Origin: CAVSJA01 sp963728145
GTDB taxonomy: Bacteria; Bacteroidota; Bacteroidia; Chitinophagales; Chitinophagaceae
Length of the DNA stretch: 64,000 bases
Assembly: GCA_963728145.1 (NCBI GenBank)
Contig: CAVSJA010000006.1
Location: 124,001-188,000, forward strand
Reading direction: 5' to 3'
Within the stretch, counting starts at the first letter, position 1; every line of letters starts with the position of its first letter. Below, piece after piece: positions 27,875 through 36,658 of this stretch. The notes beneath the pieces are model-generated. The model worked only from the letters and a program-made list of their open reading frames with translations, ran no database searches and had not been told where the DNA came from. Made by a program: the position numbers and the translations under genes.

Positions 27875-28561
27875 TTATTTGATGAATCTCTGAATGCCTT
27901 CCTTGATCATGCTCAGCTTATCAATGCTGTTCTTCTTTGCCATATCATTCGCCAGCAATTTTTCACGAATAGCTTTTTCTTTTGGATAAATGGATTGATC
28001 TATTTTATTCAAATCATTTTTTTGTTGATTGAGCTGAGCTTCCAGGTGCTTCAGTTCTGCTTTCAACTGCACGAGTCTCGTATTGGAATGCTCTATATCA
28101 CCACTCAGCTTACTTCTCTCCATATTCTTCTGTTCCTGCAGGCTATTCAGCTTTTGTTGTCCCTGCGCTACATAATCATTGTACACCTCATTGATCTTGC
28201 TGATATAGAAGTCAGCATCGTTAATCAGTTTCTGCGAGCTGATGGTTTTATCCATTGACTTCGCCATCTGGAAAGCCATATTATATGTTTGTTCACCGGC
28301 AGCGCCCGTGCTGCTTATCGCCATATAGAATTCATAGAAATCATAGCCGGGCATATTGATCGAATCCAATCCGGATTCATAAACCTTCATCACTTCATTA
28401 ATCGCCGGATTGGATATAGGCATTGTTATCGGAGCAGGTTCGAACTTTTCCGTACCACCGCTTTCCCTGCTAACAGGGAAGGATAGTTGTTCTTTTGGGG
28501 CAATATTTTCTTCTCCCGCTTCATTGGATTTAATGAAGAGGCCCTTCCAATTCTTAATCAT
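27875..28561 (-). CDS. Soluble coiled-coil protein, first gene of the SBP-OmpA operon
   Basis: 228 residues with no signal or TM. A Pro-rich N-terminus (PAPITMPISNPAINEVMKVY) is followed by an alpha-helical domain (DFYEFYMAISSTGAAGEQTY) and a coiled coil over about residues 130-215 (NSLQEQKNMERSKLSGDIEH; LKAELKHLEAQLNQQKND). The domain order recalls bacterial proteins that assemble on membranes or recruit ATPases. It is 20 bp upstream of the membrane coiled-coil gene and probably its cytoplasmic partner (inference). No family name assigned. Confidence 0.75.
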   Translation of the reverse strand: MIKNWKGLFIKSNEAGEENIAPKEQLSFPVSRESGGTEKFEPAPITMPISNPAINEVMKVYESGLDSINMPGYDFYEFYMAISSTGAAGEQTYNMAFQMAKSMDKTISSQKLINDADFYISKINEVYNDYVAQGQQKLNSLQEQKNMERSKLSGDIEHSNTRLVQLKAELKHLEAQLNQQKNDLNKIDQSIYPKEKAIREKLLANDMAKKNSIDKLSMIKEGIQRFIK

Positions 28562-28754
28562 TGAAATAATTATTTAATCAATAAACAAAGTGAAACTGAT
28601 GCTCCAGGAATGGAGCTATGTAAAGTGACTACTACATCTTTGCGCAGTTATGTGTCATAATTCTTTCGGTTAATACCGTTAGTGATATTACAGATGATAG
28701 GTGGAAATTTTTAGTTGCGCGCTCTTTAACAAAAATTTTTGTCCCCGCGGCTTC

Positions 28755-28789
28755 AACCCGCCGGCAGGGTTTGCAACCGCTGCCGGGGG
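28755..28789. repeat. Dispersed 35-bp imperfect palindrome, copy 2
   Basis: Exact reverse complement of 22376-22410. Both copies lie in intergenic DNA at the two ends of the 22.4-28.6 kb block. Confidence 0.85.
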
Positions 28790-28922
28790 ATTTTGGGACA
28801 ATGATCAATGTTATAACAGGGAGAGGTATTTCTGCGTCAGCGCGCTTATTGGTTACCCGGACGCTTCCTGAGGGTAATTAGTTAAATAGTTTTCTACCTA
28901 ATCAACCAGTTAACTAATTAAC

Positions 28923-28950
28923 CGTCATTCCCGCGAAAGCGGGAACAACC
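28923..28950. repeat. CGTCATTCCCGCG...GCGGGAA palindrome, copy 1
   Basis: The core TTCCCGC-GAAA-GCGGGAA is a perfect stem-loop. The same sequence recurs at 43634-43660 and 57133-57160, each time inside or beside a gene-end word repeat. Similar sequences are widespread in bacteria (from memory). Confidence 0.8.
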
Positions 28951-28956
28951 AATCTC

Positions 28957-30735
28957 CTACGCATACATCCTCTCAATCGAATTCCGGTACTTCTCCATCA
29001 CCACCTTTCTCTTAATCGACATCTTCGGAGTCATTTCACCGGTATCGATGCTCCATTCATTGGGGAGTAGTTCAAATTTTTTGATTTGCTCAACGTGGTT
29101 GAAGTATTTATTGAAACTTTCGACGAGGTCTTTGAAAAGGTCCACTACTTTAGGATTCCGGATCATTTCTTCATTAGTGCCTAAGGGAACATTGTTATGC
29201 TTTGCCCAATCTTTCAAATTAGGAAATGAAGGAACGATCAATGCACTTACAAATTTCTGTTCCGCACCGAGTACGATAACCTGTTCAACATAAGGTGACT
29301 CTTTCAATTTATTTTCTATCGGTAATGGAGCAACGTATTTGCCACCACTTGTTTTAAAGAGTTCTTTTTTGCGATCGGTGATCTTAAGGAATTTATTGTC
29401 GACCAAAATGCCGATATCACCCGTATGGAACCAACCATTGGAGAGCACTTCTGCAGTTTGTTGGGGATTCTTGTAATAACCCAGCATTACATTCGGACCC
29501 TTGCAAAGTATCTCTCCATCTTCTGCAATTTTTACTGCAACATTATCGATCACCGGTCCAACAGTTCCAAACATGCGACCCTTTTCATCAAATCGATTTA
29601 CGCTGATCACCGGAGAAGTTTCAGTGAGGCCATAGCCTTCGAGGATCGGAATTCTGGCCGCCGTAAAAATTCTAATCAGCCTTACCTGTGCGGCCGCTCC
29701 ACCAGTTACAATGCATTTAATATTACCACCCAATGCCTCTCTCCACTTGCTAAAAATGAGTTTGTTTGCAAGCGCAAGCTGGACATTATACCAGACTCCC
29801 AAATTCTTATTGATCTCAAATCGTTCAGCCAGTCCATGAGCCCAGAAGAACAATTTCTTTTTTGTGCCGGTCAGCTCATTTCCCTTTGCCATGATCTTAT
29901 CGTACACTTTCTCTAACAAACGGGGAACAGTAGTGAACATATGTGGTTTTACTTCCTTCAGGTTGTCTCCAATTGTTTCCAGGCTCTCTGCATAATAAAT
30001 GGCATTTCCATTGAACAAATACAAATAAGTAACCATTTTTTCGAAAATATGGTTCAATGGAAGGAAGCTTAAGGTACGCATACCATCGTAGGGAGGGAAG
30101 CAGGGAAGGCTATCCATTACATTCGAAAGAATATTCCGATGACTCAACATCACACCTTTTGGCTTACCCGTAGTTCCTGAAGTATAAATTATCGTGGCTA
30201 CGTCTTCGTTATCGATCTTATCGGAAATAGGCTTGATTTGGTTGATGAGTACATCAGTACTTTTTTCCAATACCTCTTTCCAATGTTTCGCATTTGTTGT
30301 ATGTTCAAAGCTGTAGATGTCTTTCAGGGTCGGGACTTTTCCTTTCAAACTTGCCACTTTCAGATAAACATCTTCATCACTTACAAATACGTACTTAACA
30401 CTTGCATCATTGAGTACAAATTCCAATTCATTTACATTAATTGTAGGATAAACCGGAGTTAGAATTCCGCCGATCTGTTGTACGGCTAGGTCCAGCATTA
30501 TCCATTCAGGTCTGTTGCGGGAAAGAATAGCGATCTTATCTCTTCCTTCAACAGTCATATCATTTGCACTAACGCCCAATGCCATCAATCCAGCGCTCAG
30601 CTTATTTACTATCTCGGAAACCTGTTGGGTGCTATAAGTCTTGTACTGTCCTCCTTCCTTACCTGCAAGCATATCAGGAATAGGACCTTTTTCGAGGTTG
30701 TAGGCCAGGCAATCGAACAATCGTTTAGGCGTCAT
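28957..30735 (-). CDS. Long-chain fatty acid-CoA ligase (AMP-forming)
   Basis: 592 residues with adenylate-forming enzyme motifs: ATP-binding TIIYTSGTTGKPKGVMLSHR, EGYGLTETSPVISVN, the fatty-acyl signature NGWFHTGDIGILVDNKFLKI, and DRKKELFKTSGGKYVAP. It lacks the far C-terminal catalytic Lys block of shorter ligases but has the IKRKVVMEKYRNSIERMY tail of the FadD15-like group. It activates fatty acids to acyl-CoA for lipid synthesis or beta-oxidation; cytoplasmic or membrane-associated. ATG at 30735. It is not obviously in an operon. Confidence 0.93.
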   Translation of the reverse strand: MTPKRLFDCLAYNLEKGPIPDMLAGKEGGQYKTYSTQQVSEIVNKLSAGLMALGVSANDMTVEGRDKIAILSRNRPEWIMLDLAVQQIGGILTPVYPTINVNELEFVLNDASVKYVFVSDEDVYLKVASLKGKVPTLKDIYSFEHTTNAKHWKEVLEKSTDVLINQIKPISDKIDNEDVATIIYTSGTTGKPKGVMLSHRNILSNVMDSLPCFPPYDGMRTLSFLPLNHIFEKMVTYLYLFNGNAIYYAESLETIGDNLKEVKPHMFTTVPRLLEKVYDKIMAKGNELTGTKKKLFFWAHGLAERFEINKNLGVWYNVQLALANKLIFSKWREALGGNIKCIVTGGAAAQVRLIRIFTAARIPILEGYGLTETSPVISVNRFDEKGRMFGTVGPVIDNVAVKIAEDGEILCKGPNVMLGYYKNPQQTAEVLSNGWFHTGDIGILVDNKFLKITDRKKELFKTSGGKYVAPLPIENKLKESPYVEQVIVLGAEQKFVSALIVPSFPNLKDWAKHNNVPLGTNEEMIRNPKVVDLFKDLVESFNKYFNHVEQIKKFELLPNEWSIDTGEMTPKMSIKRKVVMEKYRNSIERMYA

Positions 30736-30849
30736 TGTTTGCTATTTCATATTTCGAATACTCCTCTGTTCCATTATAAATATAATTTAGTTTTTTGATT
30801 TCGGGTAGCTTCCCCCAAAGTGCTGTAGGCCTATAACTTAGCCGGGTCT

Positions 30850-30960
30850 CCGCTGCCGTAAGAATTTTACTCCCGCCATGGCGGGACTAAGACGCAGAGA
30901 AATACGAAAAAATCCTCCGCGCCTTTGTGCCTCCGCGGTAAAATTCTTGCGGCATGGGAC
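30850..30960. repeat. Imperfect inverted repeat downstream of the TPR gene
   Basis: GCCGTAAGAATTTTAC near 30852-30867 pairs with GGTAAAATTCTTGCGGC near 30939-30955; between them are a CCCGCCATGGCGGG palindrome and CTCCGCG/GACGCAGAG words. This is the same style of element as 8608-8745. Confidence 0.65.
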
Positions 30961-30990
30961 TTCTCACTCGGTGTTAGGAACTGTCGGCAA

Positions 30991-32004
30991 TTATTTTACA
31001 GGAACAACCTGATAGTACTGCCCAATCGGCACCTTAAACAACCTGTTCTTGTGTAGTTTAATAAACTCATCATTCTCCTCGGTATGATTGCTCACCCAGG
31101 TCTGATAAGCCATAAGGTTTTCTGTAGCGCCAAAGAGCCATTGGTTGTAAGCATCAAACGTTCCATTCTTCAAAAGTTGCCGATGAAGATCAAAAAGTCG
31201 GAAGGGAAAACGAGCAGCATTTTTTTCATACCAATCCAAAACAAATTTGGTGCGGAGCGCTGTAAGCGTCTCCGTAGTGATACCCGTATTTATAACAGCA
31301 GAATGTTTGCTGAAAGTTTCAATGATTGATTTTACAAATTCATTTTTCATGTTCTGGTGCTTCACCATATTGTCTTCGGAAAAAAGTTTCTTATACCCTT
31401 CCAAGACAAGACTCTTTATTTCCACCGTGCGTTGAGAATAACTTTCAAGATTCACGAACATTTCACCATAGATCAAACCCCAGATCTTGTCGACAGAGTA
31501 AAAATAAAATTTAGCAGCGTTATAATAATTGCCTGAATAGTTTGGATCTGTTTCAATTCCTTTCTCCCATGTTTTTGCAGCAATCGCAAAATCTTTTTTC
31601 GCCCAAAGCAGCTCTCCATATTCATTGTACAAAGGCCCGCTCATCGGGAACTTCTTCAATGCAGCCTCGTACATTTGTTCCGCATCCTTTCTTTTTTCAA
31701 TGGCTTTGTAGGTCATGCCAAGGATCTGGTAAGCTTGCACATCTACATCCTTTCTCGCAGGAAATCCTTTTGCAACTTCTAATGCCTTTGCATAATCTCT
31801 ATGCAGGTAATAAGCAAATGCAAGATCCTTTTGCATCTCCAGGTTATTCGGATCCTTTTGCAATGCACGGTTCAATACCCCGATCGCATTGGTATAATCA
31901 CCCGTACGGATAAAAGTCTTTGCCGCCTCTTTAGGATCCTGATCCTGGGCATTTGTAATGATTACTAAACATGAAAGAAGAAATGATAGGATGCACTTTT
32001 TCAT
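30991..32004 (-). CDS. Secreted tetratricopeptide repeat protein
   Basis: 337 residues with a signal peptide (MKKCILSFLLSCLVIITNAQ). TPR units follow over about residues 25-180 (AAKTFIRTGDYTNAIGVLNR; LAFAYYLHRDYAKALEVAKG; LGMTYKAIEKRKDAEQMYEA). A longer helical C-terminus without clear repeats ends in a hydrophobic VPIGQYYQVVPVK. It is probably a periplasmic scaffold. The partner is unknown and no assembly-system gene is adjacent. Confidence 0.82.
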   Translation of the reverse strand: MKKCILSFLLSCLVIITNAQDQDPKEAAKTFIRTGDYTNAIGVLNRALQKDPNNLEMQKDLAFAYYLHRDYAKALEVAKGFPARKDVDVQAYQILGMTYKAIEKRKDAEQMYEAALKKFPMSGPLYNEYGELLWAKKDFAIAAKTWEKGIETDPNYSGNYYNAAKFYFYSVDKIWGLIYGEMFVNLESYSQRTVEIKSLVLEGYKKLFSEDNMVKHQNMKNEFVKSIIETFSKHSAVINTGITTETLTALRTKFVLDWYEKNAARFPFRLFDLHRQLLKNGTFDAYNQWLFGATENLMAYQTWVSNHTEENDEFIKLHKNRLFKVPIGQYYQVVPVK

Positions 32005-32494
32005 ATGCTAAAGATAAGGGATTGGGAGGAGGAGAGTTGTTGCGGACTTATTAAATTTCCTGTTCGAGACACGCCAACGATCAACAGTTAATAATAAATA
32101 GTCAAAGCAACGATAATTCGAAAGGCTTAATACCTTGGCAAGTGCGAGATTTTCGACACGCCAATAATCAATAATCAATATTCAATAGATCAATTCTCAA
32201 AGAAAGTATCATCAAACAACTCTCAATGATCAACAATCATCATTCATCATTCACTTGTCAACAATCAACCTCCAATGCTCAATGTGCGTACCGCCGTTGA
32301 AAATTGAAAGTTGATTTGAACATTGTTGTTGATGTTGTTCATTGTTTGTTTCATATTGTTTGTTGACTATTGTTATGTTGATTTGAGAATTGATTTATTG
32401 AATATTGATTATTGATTATTGGCGTGTCGCATAGCCAGAACTCCGCATACGCAACAGGAATTCCAAAAAGTTGGCCATCATGAGCTGTCATTCT
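32005..32494. repeat. AT-rich intergenic region with a 47-bp-armed hairpin
   Basis: Arms 32154-32200 and 32383-32429 match at 46 of 47 positions, starting CGACACGCCAATAATC and built of AATCAATAAT words. The interior also holds weaker complementary CAACAATCA/TGTTGTTGA words. A third partial copy of the arm end lies near 32072-32094. No coding frame. It separates two minus-strand genes, so it would be transcribed if they are co-transcribed. Confidence 0.85.
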
Positions 32495-33730
32495 CTACTC
32501 ATAAATAAGGTGGGTTAGTAGCCCATCCCGCAGCTTCGGCTCAAACCATGTGCTTTTCGGCGGCATGATTTCTCCTCTATCAGCAATATCGAATAGTTGT
32601 TGAATGCTTACCGGGTATAGACTGAATGCAACGGCCATCTCGCCGCTGTTTACTCTTTTTTCTAATTCTGATAGTCCGCGAATCCCGCCAACAAAGTCAA
32701 TTCGTTTATCGGTGCGTTGGTCTCTAATGCCAAGCACTTTATCCAACACGTTTGATGAAAGAATGGTTACATCAAGCACTCCGATCGGATCGTCGCCATA
32801 ACTGTCCCGCCTTGCGGTAAGCTTATACCATTGACCATTTAGATACATTCCGAAATCATGGAGTTTTTCTGGTGTGTAGGCTTCCCTTCCCATCAGCGTT
32901 ACATCAAAATCATCATGAAGATGACTGATTAGGTCTTCTGGGTCCATCCCATCAAGATCCTTCACTAAACGGTTATAATCGAGAATGTGTAATTGATTGG
33001 AAGGAAAAAGTGTAGTAAGAAAATAATTTGCTCCTTCTGGTACCTTCTTGCCGAGGCCCTTTTTCACTTTGGCTGCAGAAGCTGCGCGATGATGTCCATC
33101 CGCGATATACGTAAAAGGAACTTTCTTTGAAAAGAGTTCAGTGATCTTCTTTATCGTTTCTTCATCATCCACCACCCAAATTGTGTGCTGAATACCATCG
33201 TCTGCAGCAAAGTGATATACAGGAGAATTCTGTTCCTTCCAGCCTGATACAAGGGAATCGATATCGGGAACATTCTTATAAGCCATGAAGACATTGCCTG
33301 TTTGCGCACCAGTAATCCTGATATGATTTATCCGGTCCTGTTCTTTTTCTGGCCTGGTGAGTTCATGCTTCTTGATGATATTCTTTTCATAATCGCTCAC
33401 AGAACTGATACCGACCAATCCTGTTTGCTCCCTGCCTTTCATCAACAACCGATAGATATAATATGCAGGTTTTTCATCCCTGAATAAAACTCCGCTCTTA
33501 ATCAACGATTCCAGGTTTTCCTTTGCCTTTGCGTAAACCTTATCAATATAAAGATTGGTTCCTTCGGAAAGATCTATCTCCGATTTGGTTACATGCAAAA
33601 AAGACTGAGGATGACCGGCCGCGGCCTTCCTTGCTTCTTCACTATTCAAAACGTCGTAAGGGGGAGAAGCGACTTCTTTGGCTGCTTCAGGTGTTGGGCG
33701 CAAAGCCCGAAAGGGTAAAACGGTTGCCAT
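32495..33730 (-). CDS. DUF1015 domain protein
   Basis: 411 residues. The hallmark N-terminus (VLPFRALRPTPEAAKEVASP, then PYDVLNSEEARK) and IADGHHRAASAAKVKKG with its conserved DGHHR are the DUF1015 signature. Later blocks include KRIDFVGGIRGLSELEKRV. The family is common beside serine-biosynthesis genes. It lies 7 bp downstream of serC, so co-transcription is almost certain. Biochemical function not established. Confidence 0.9.
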   Translation of the reverse strand: MATVLPFRALRPTPEAAKEVASPPYDVLNSEEARKAAAGHPQSFLHVTKSEIDLSEGTNLYIDKVYAKAKENLESLIKSGVLFRDEKPAYYIYRLLMKGREQTGLVGISSVSDYEKNIIKKHELTRPEKEQDRINHIRITGAQTGNVFMAYKNVPDIDSLVSGWKEQNSPVYHFAADDGIQHTIWVVDDEETIKKITELFSKKVPFTYIADGHHRAASAAKVKKGLGKKVPEGANYFLTTLFPSNQLHILDYNRLVKDLDGMDPEDLISHLHDDFDVTLMGREAYTPEKLHDFGMYLNGQWYKLTARRDSYGDDPIGVLDVTILSSNVLDKVLGIRDQRTDKRIDFVGGIRGLSELEKRVNSGEMAVAFSLYPVSIQQLFDIADRGEIMPPKSTWFEPKLRDGLLTHLIYE

Positions 33731-33737
33731 TTATAAA

Positions 33738-34835
33738 TTATCCTTTTCTATTGGCAAAATCTTTCATCAGATCAGTTAATGCCTGCACACTTTCAATCTG
33801 TAATGCATTGTACAAGGAAACCCTGAACCCGCCAACTGAACGATGTCCTTTCACACCGACCATTCCATTTTCTTTACAAACTTTCAGGAATTCTTTTTCC
33901 TGTTCTGGGTTTTCCATCACAAAACATGCATTCATCATGCTACGGTCTTCCGTTTGTACAGTGCCTCTGAAAATTGGTAGACTGTCAATAGTTGAGTATA
34001 CTAATTCTGCTTTTTGTTGATTGATCTTCTCAATTGTGCTTACTCCACCTTGTTGTTTCAACCAGCGAAGGGTTAGCATGCACACATATACTGCAAATAC
34101 CGGTGGAGTATTCTGCATAGAGCCGCTATCGATATGCACCTGGTAGTCCATCATCGTCGGCAATTTTCTTTTCACATTTCCCAGGATCCTCTTATTCACC
34201 ACTACAAGATTTACCCCAGCAGCACCAAGATTCTTTTGCGCTCCTGCATAAATCAAATCAAAACGATTAAAATTCATCCTGCGACTTAGGATATCACTAC
34301 TCATATCAGCCACCAGCGGAACTTCTGCTAAATAAAATGGAGTGAGGTCCTGCCACTGCAATCCATGAATCGTTTCATTCGTGCAAAGATGGAAGTAACG
34401 TGCAGTCTTTGGAACAATGAATTCTTTCGGGAGATAAGTATAATTTTTATCCTTTGAGCTGCAAACAACTTCTACATGCCCAAACAATTTTGCTTCTTTG
34501 ATTGCTTTGGTCGACCAGGTACCAGTATCCGTATAGGCAGCCAGTTCCTGATCATTTAATATATTCATTGGTACCTGGAAGAATTGAGTAGAAGCACCGC
34601 CATGAAGGAACAAAACTTCATGATCATTATCCAGTTCCATCAGTTCTCTCGTAAGACTCCTGGCTTCATCCATTACTGCCTGAAATAGATCAGTGCGATG
34701 ACCAATTTCCAGGATTGACAGGCCCGTGTTATTGAAATTCAGAATTGCCTCAGCAGCCTGTTCAAATACTTCCTTTGGAAGAACACTTGGACCCGAGTTG
34801 AAATTGTGCAGGATATTTTTTTCTGTCAACACCAC
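33738..34835 (-). CDS. serC: Phosphoserine aminotransferase
   Basis: 365 residues; transfers an amino group from glutamate to 3-phosphohydroxypyruvate (serine) or the pyridoxine-path analogue. HNFNSGPSVLPKEV at the N-terminus, SILEIGHRT, HGGASTQFFQVPMN for phosphate and PLP contacts, and the Schiff-base lysine K201 in LIYAGAQKNLGAAG, all as in the family. The start is GTG at 34835, or one of the next GTG/TTG codons; no ATG fits. A clear Bacteroidota promoter lies just upstream. Confidence 0.94.
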   Translation of the reverse strand: MVLTEKNILHNFNSGPSVLPKEVFEQAAEAILNFNNTGLSILEIGHRTDLFQAVMDEARSLTRELMELDNDHEVLFLHGGASTQFFQVPMNILNDQELAAYTDTGTWSTKAIKEAKLFGHVEVVCSSKDKNYTYLPKEFIVPKTARYFHLCTNETIHGLQWQDLTPFYLAEVPLVADMSSDILSRRMNFNRFDLIYAGAQKNLGAAGVNLVVVNKRILGNVKRKLPTMMDYQVHIDSGSMQNTPPVFAVYVCMLTLRWLKQQGGVSTIEKINQQKAELVYSTIDSLPIFRGTVQTEDRSMMNACFVMENPEQEKEFLKVCKENGMVGVKGHRSVGGFRVSLYNALQIESVQALTDLMKDFANRKG

Positions 34836-34864
34836 TGATTGTGTGATTATATGTTAAAGAGGGG

Positions 34865-34895
34865 CAAAAGTATTCATTAAGATCGTCAATCGCAA
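34865..34895 (-). promoter_or_regulatory. serC promoter (TTG-N20-TACTTTTG)
   Basis: On the minus strand TTG (34893-34895) is followed after 20 bp by TACTTTTG (34865-34872), matching the Bacteroidota consensus TTG-N19-21-TAnnTTTG. The -33 part lies inside the end of the upstream phospholipase-like gene. Confidence 0.7.
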
Positions 34896-35851
34896 GTTTT
34901 ACCTTTTGCCTTGCCGATAAGCCATTGCATGTTCAATTCCTCCAGTTCTCTAAGGTCGGACGCTTCAAATTCCTTACCAGAAACCTCTTTCAGATCAGGC
35001 TGGCCCGCATTCACCCAGGCGCTGTACCAAAACGAAGCCACCGCATGAATGGATTGCCGCATTCTCCTTTCAATCATGTTATTAAGTAGTTTGTCATAGG
35101 CAATTGAGTATTCCGATGAATATTGACGAACGATCGTTCCATTTCGATTTTCGAATGCGTATTTCTTATCCGCAGGGAATTTATTGCTGAGTTCTTTCTC
35201 AAATTTTAAAACACTATCCGCCGCAGCGGCACTTTCAAGTATTCGGGTCCAGGTAAATTGAAGTGGATTACTGATATAATCCGCCCTTCCGACGAAGAAA
35301 TCCCATTTGCTATCTGCTAATAATTCTGGTATTCTGGATTCCCAGAAGCCATGTATCCCATGCTGATCTGTGAATTGACCATTGTGATTGCTATGTGTGT
35401 GCAGCGGTACATGAATATCTCCCAGGTAATGCCCAAGATCTGCCGACAGTTTTAATATTTTGAATTTGTTTTTTTCTTTAAATGCTTCCGTTAATCTCGC
35501 AAACATGATCTGTATCCACCAGGGTGCAATGCCGTGACGCATGACGGTATCAGCAGAATATTTTTCAATTGCATCATTCCATTTTCTTGGGAGATCATTG
35601 AATGGATATACACCATATCGGTCAAGGTCAATATAATGTCTTGGACCTTCATTCGCGACTGCATATCTTCTCTTGTCCGGATCTACTGCATGTTCGCTGA
35701 TAAAATCAATTGAAGGCTTGTACAATAACAACATTTCCGGTGGAAGCAGGAAACAAGCGAGATAATTGATCTTCCGGTGTCCGTAAAATCCCCAACAAAA
35801 GCTTTTGTATCCGATCATCAGCAACAAACCCAACAGCACAATCTTTTTCAT
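34886..35851 (-). CDS. Zinc-dependent phospholipase C / S1-P1 nuclease-like protein
   Basis: 321 residues with a signal peptide (MKKIVLLGLLLMIGYKSFC). The mature N-terminus is WGFYGHRKIN: the first Trp and the following His are zinc ligands in this superfamily. More ligand His/Asp lie in KLSADLGHYLGDIHVPLHTH (HxxxD and HxPLH) and HGFWESRIPE. Predicted periplasmic hydrolase of phospholipids or nucleic acids; the substrate cannot be told from sequence. Its start overlaps the DUF502 stop by four bases (ATGA). Confidence 0.85.
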   Translation of the reverse strand: MKKIVLLGLLLMIGYKSFCWGFYGHRKINYLACFLLPPEMLLLYKPSIDFISEHAVDPDKRRYAVANEGPRHYIDLDRYGVYPFNDLPRKWNDAIEKYSADTVMRHGIAPWWIQIMFARLTEAFKEKNKFKILKLSADLGHYLGDIHVPLHTHSNHNGQFTDQHGIHGFWESRIPELLADSKWDFFVGRADYISNPLQFTWTRILESAAAADSVLKFEKELSNKFPADKKYAFENRNGTIVRQYSSEYSIAYDKLLNNMIERRMRQSIHAVASFWYSAWVNAGQPDLKEVSGKEFEASDLRELEELNMQWLIGKAKGKTCD

Positions 35852-36513
35852 ACCGGCATTTCTTTTTGTTTGATTTCAGAAGATGGAAGATGTGTTTCAT
35901 CATCTTCAATATGTGTTACTCCGCCTGAGATAACAAATTTCATCGCATCAGCCGAACTAACGTCTGTAAGCAACCGTATTCTTTCTTTCTTCACAAAGAA
36001 TAAAGTTCCGGCTACGGCATAAGAAGAAGGAACATACACTGCCATATGTTCCTGCAGTCCAAATTCATGGAGGTTTTCTGAAGTGATGAACCCCACCCTC
36101 CAGATATCATCTGCATCTATACTAACCAGCACTGCTTTATTGAATTTTCTTTTGTTTCCCGCAAAAGCTTCAAAAAAATCCTTGAGGGTAGTATAGATGA
36201 TCTTTATACCAGGCGTGCGTTCCAATAGTTTATCAAAGATCTCCACCAACCTGCTAAAGATGAAGGATGATGAAATATATCCTATACCAATAACTATCAG
36301 TATTACAACAATGAAGCCCAGCCCAGGAATCTTCTTTGGTTGATCGGGTCCGAAAAGATTTGGGAATAATTGGTCGATCAGAGAAGGGAGAATATTATCG
36401 ACATAATTGAATAAGGCCGTTACAGCCCAAACAGTTATAGCAATCGGCGCTACTATGATCACGCCTTGAAGGAAGTATTGAAAAAGCTTCCGTAAGAACA
36501 TTTTAGCTCTCAT
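35848..36513 (-). CDS. DUF502 membrane protein
   Basis: 221 residues from the ATG at 36513; a TTG nine bases upstream is possible. Two TM segments (LQGVIIVAPIAITVWAVTAL; LGFIVVILIVIGIGYISSSF) are followed by TPGIKIIYTTLKDFFEAFAG and a soluble beta-rich domain with HMAVYVPSSYAVAGTLFFV, the DUF502 signature. Function is not established. It is translationally coupled to the downstream phospholipase-like gene. Confidence 0.9.
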   Translation of the reverse strand: MRAKMFLRKLFQYFLQGVIIVAPIAITVWAVTALFNYVDNILPSLIDQLFPNLFGPDQPKKIPGLGFIVVILIVIGIGYISSSFIFSRLVEIFDKLLERTPGIKIIYTTLKDFFEAFAGNKRKFNKAVLVSIDADDIWRVGFITSENLHEFGLQEHMAVYVPSSYAVAGTLFFVKKERIRLLTDVSSADAMKFVISGGVTHIEDDETHLPSSEIKQKEMPV

Positions 36514-36532
36514 TTGATCCAATATTAGGAAT

Positions 36533-36540
36533 CAAAATTA
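36533..36540 (-). promoter_or_regulatory. Candidate -7 box for the DUF502 gene
   Basis: TAATTTTG on the minus strand (TAnnTTTG consensus), 20 bp upstream of the start. The matching -33 TTG is weak (TTT at 21 bp). Confidence 0.4.
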
Positions 36541-36600
36541 CCAAGCCGCCTTAAGGTGACGAAATATGAAATAATTGTTACAAATGGTAAAAAAATAACG

Positions 36601-36639
36601 ATGGAAACTTTGACAACGAAAAAAGTTTCCATAGTTTTG
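36601..36639 (+). promoter_or_regulatory. TetR operator overlapping the efflux operon promoter
   Basis: Perfect 11-bp inverted repeats ATGGAAACTTT (36601-36611) and AAAGTTTCCAT (36622-36632), 10 bp apart. The promoter TTG (36610-36612)-N19-TAGTTTTG (36632-36639) lies through them, so a bound TetR dimer would block RNA polymerase. The leader is only about 13-20 nt to the tetR start at 36659. Confidence 0.82.
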
Positions 36640-36658
36640 TGCCCGTTTTTAAGAAGTT

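Larger units (their letters stand above)
28562..28956. other. Intergenic region with hairpins and dispersed repeats
   Basis: No gene seen. It holds a hairpin GCTCCA-GGAA-TGGAGC (28601-28616) in the leader of the five-gene operon, the 35-bp dispersed palindrome (28755-28789), a GTTAATTAG word array near 28879-28922 and a CGTCATTCCCGCGAAAGC palindrome (28923-28950) that directly follows the ligase gene's 3' end. Confidence 0.6.
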
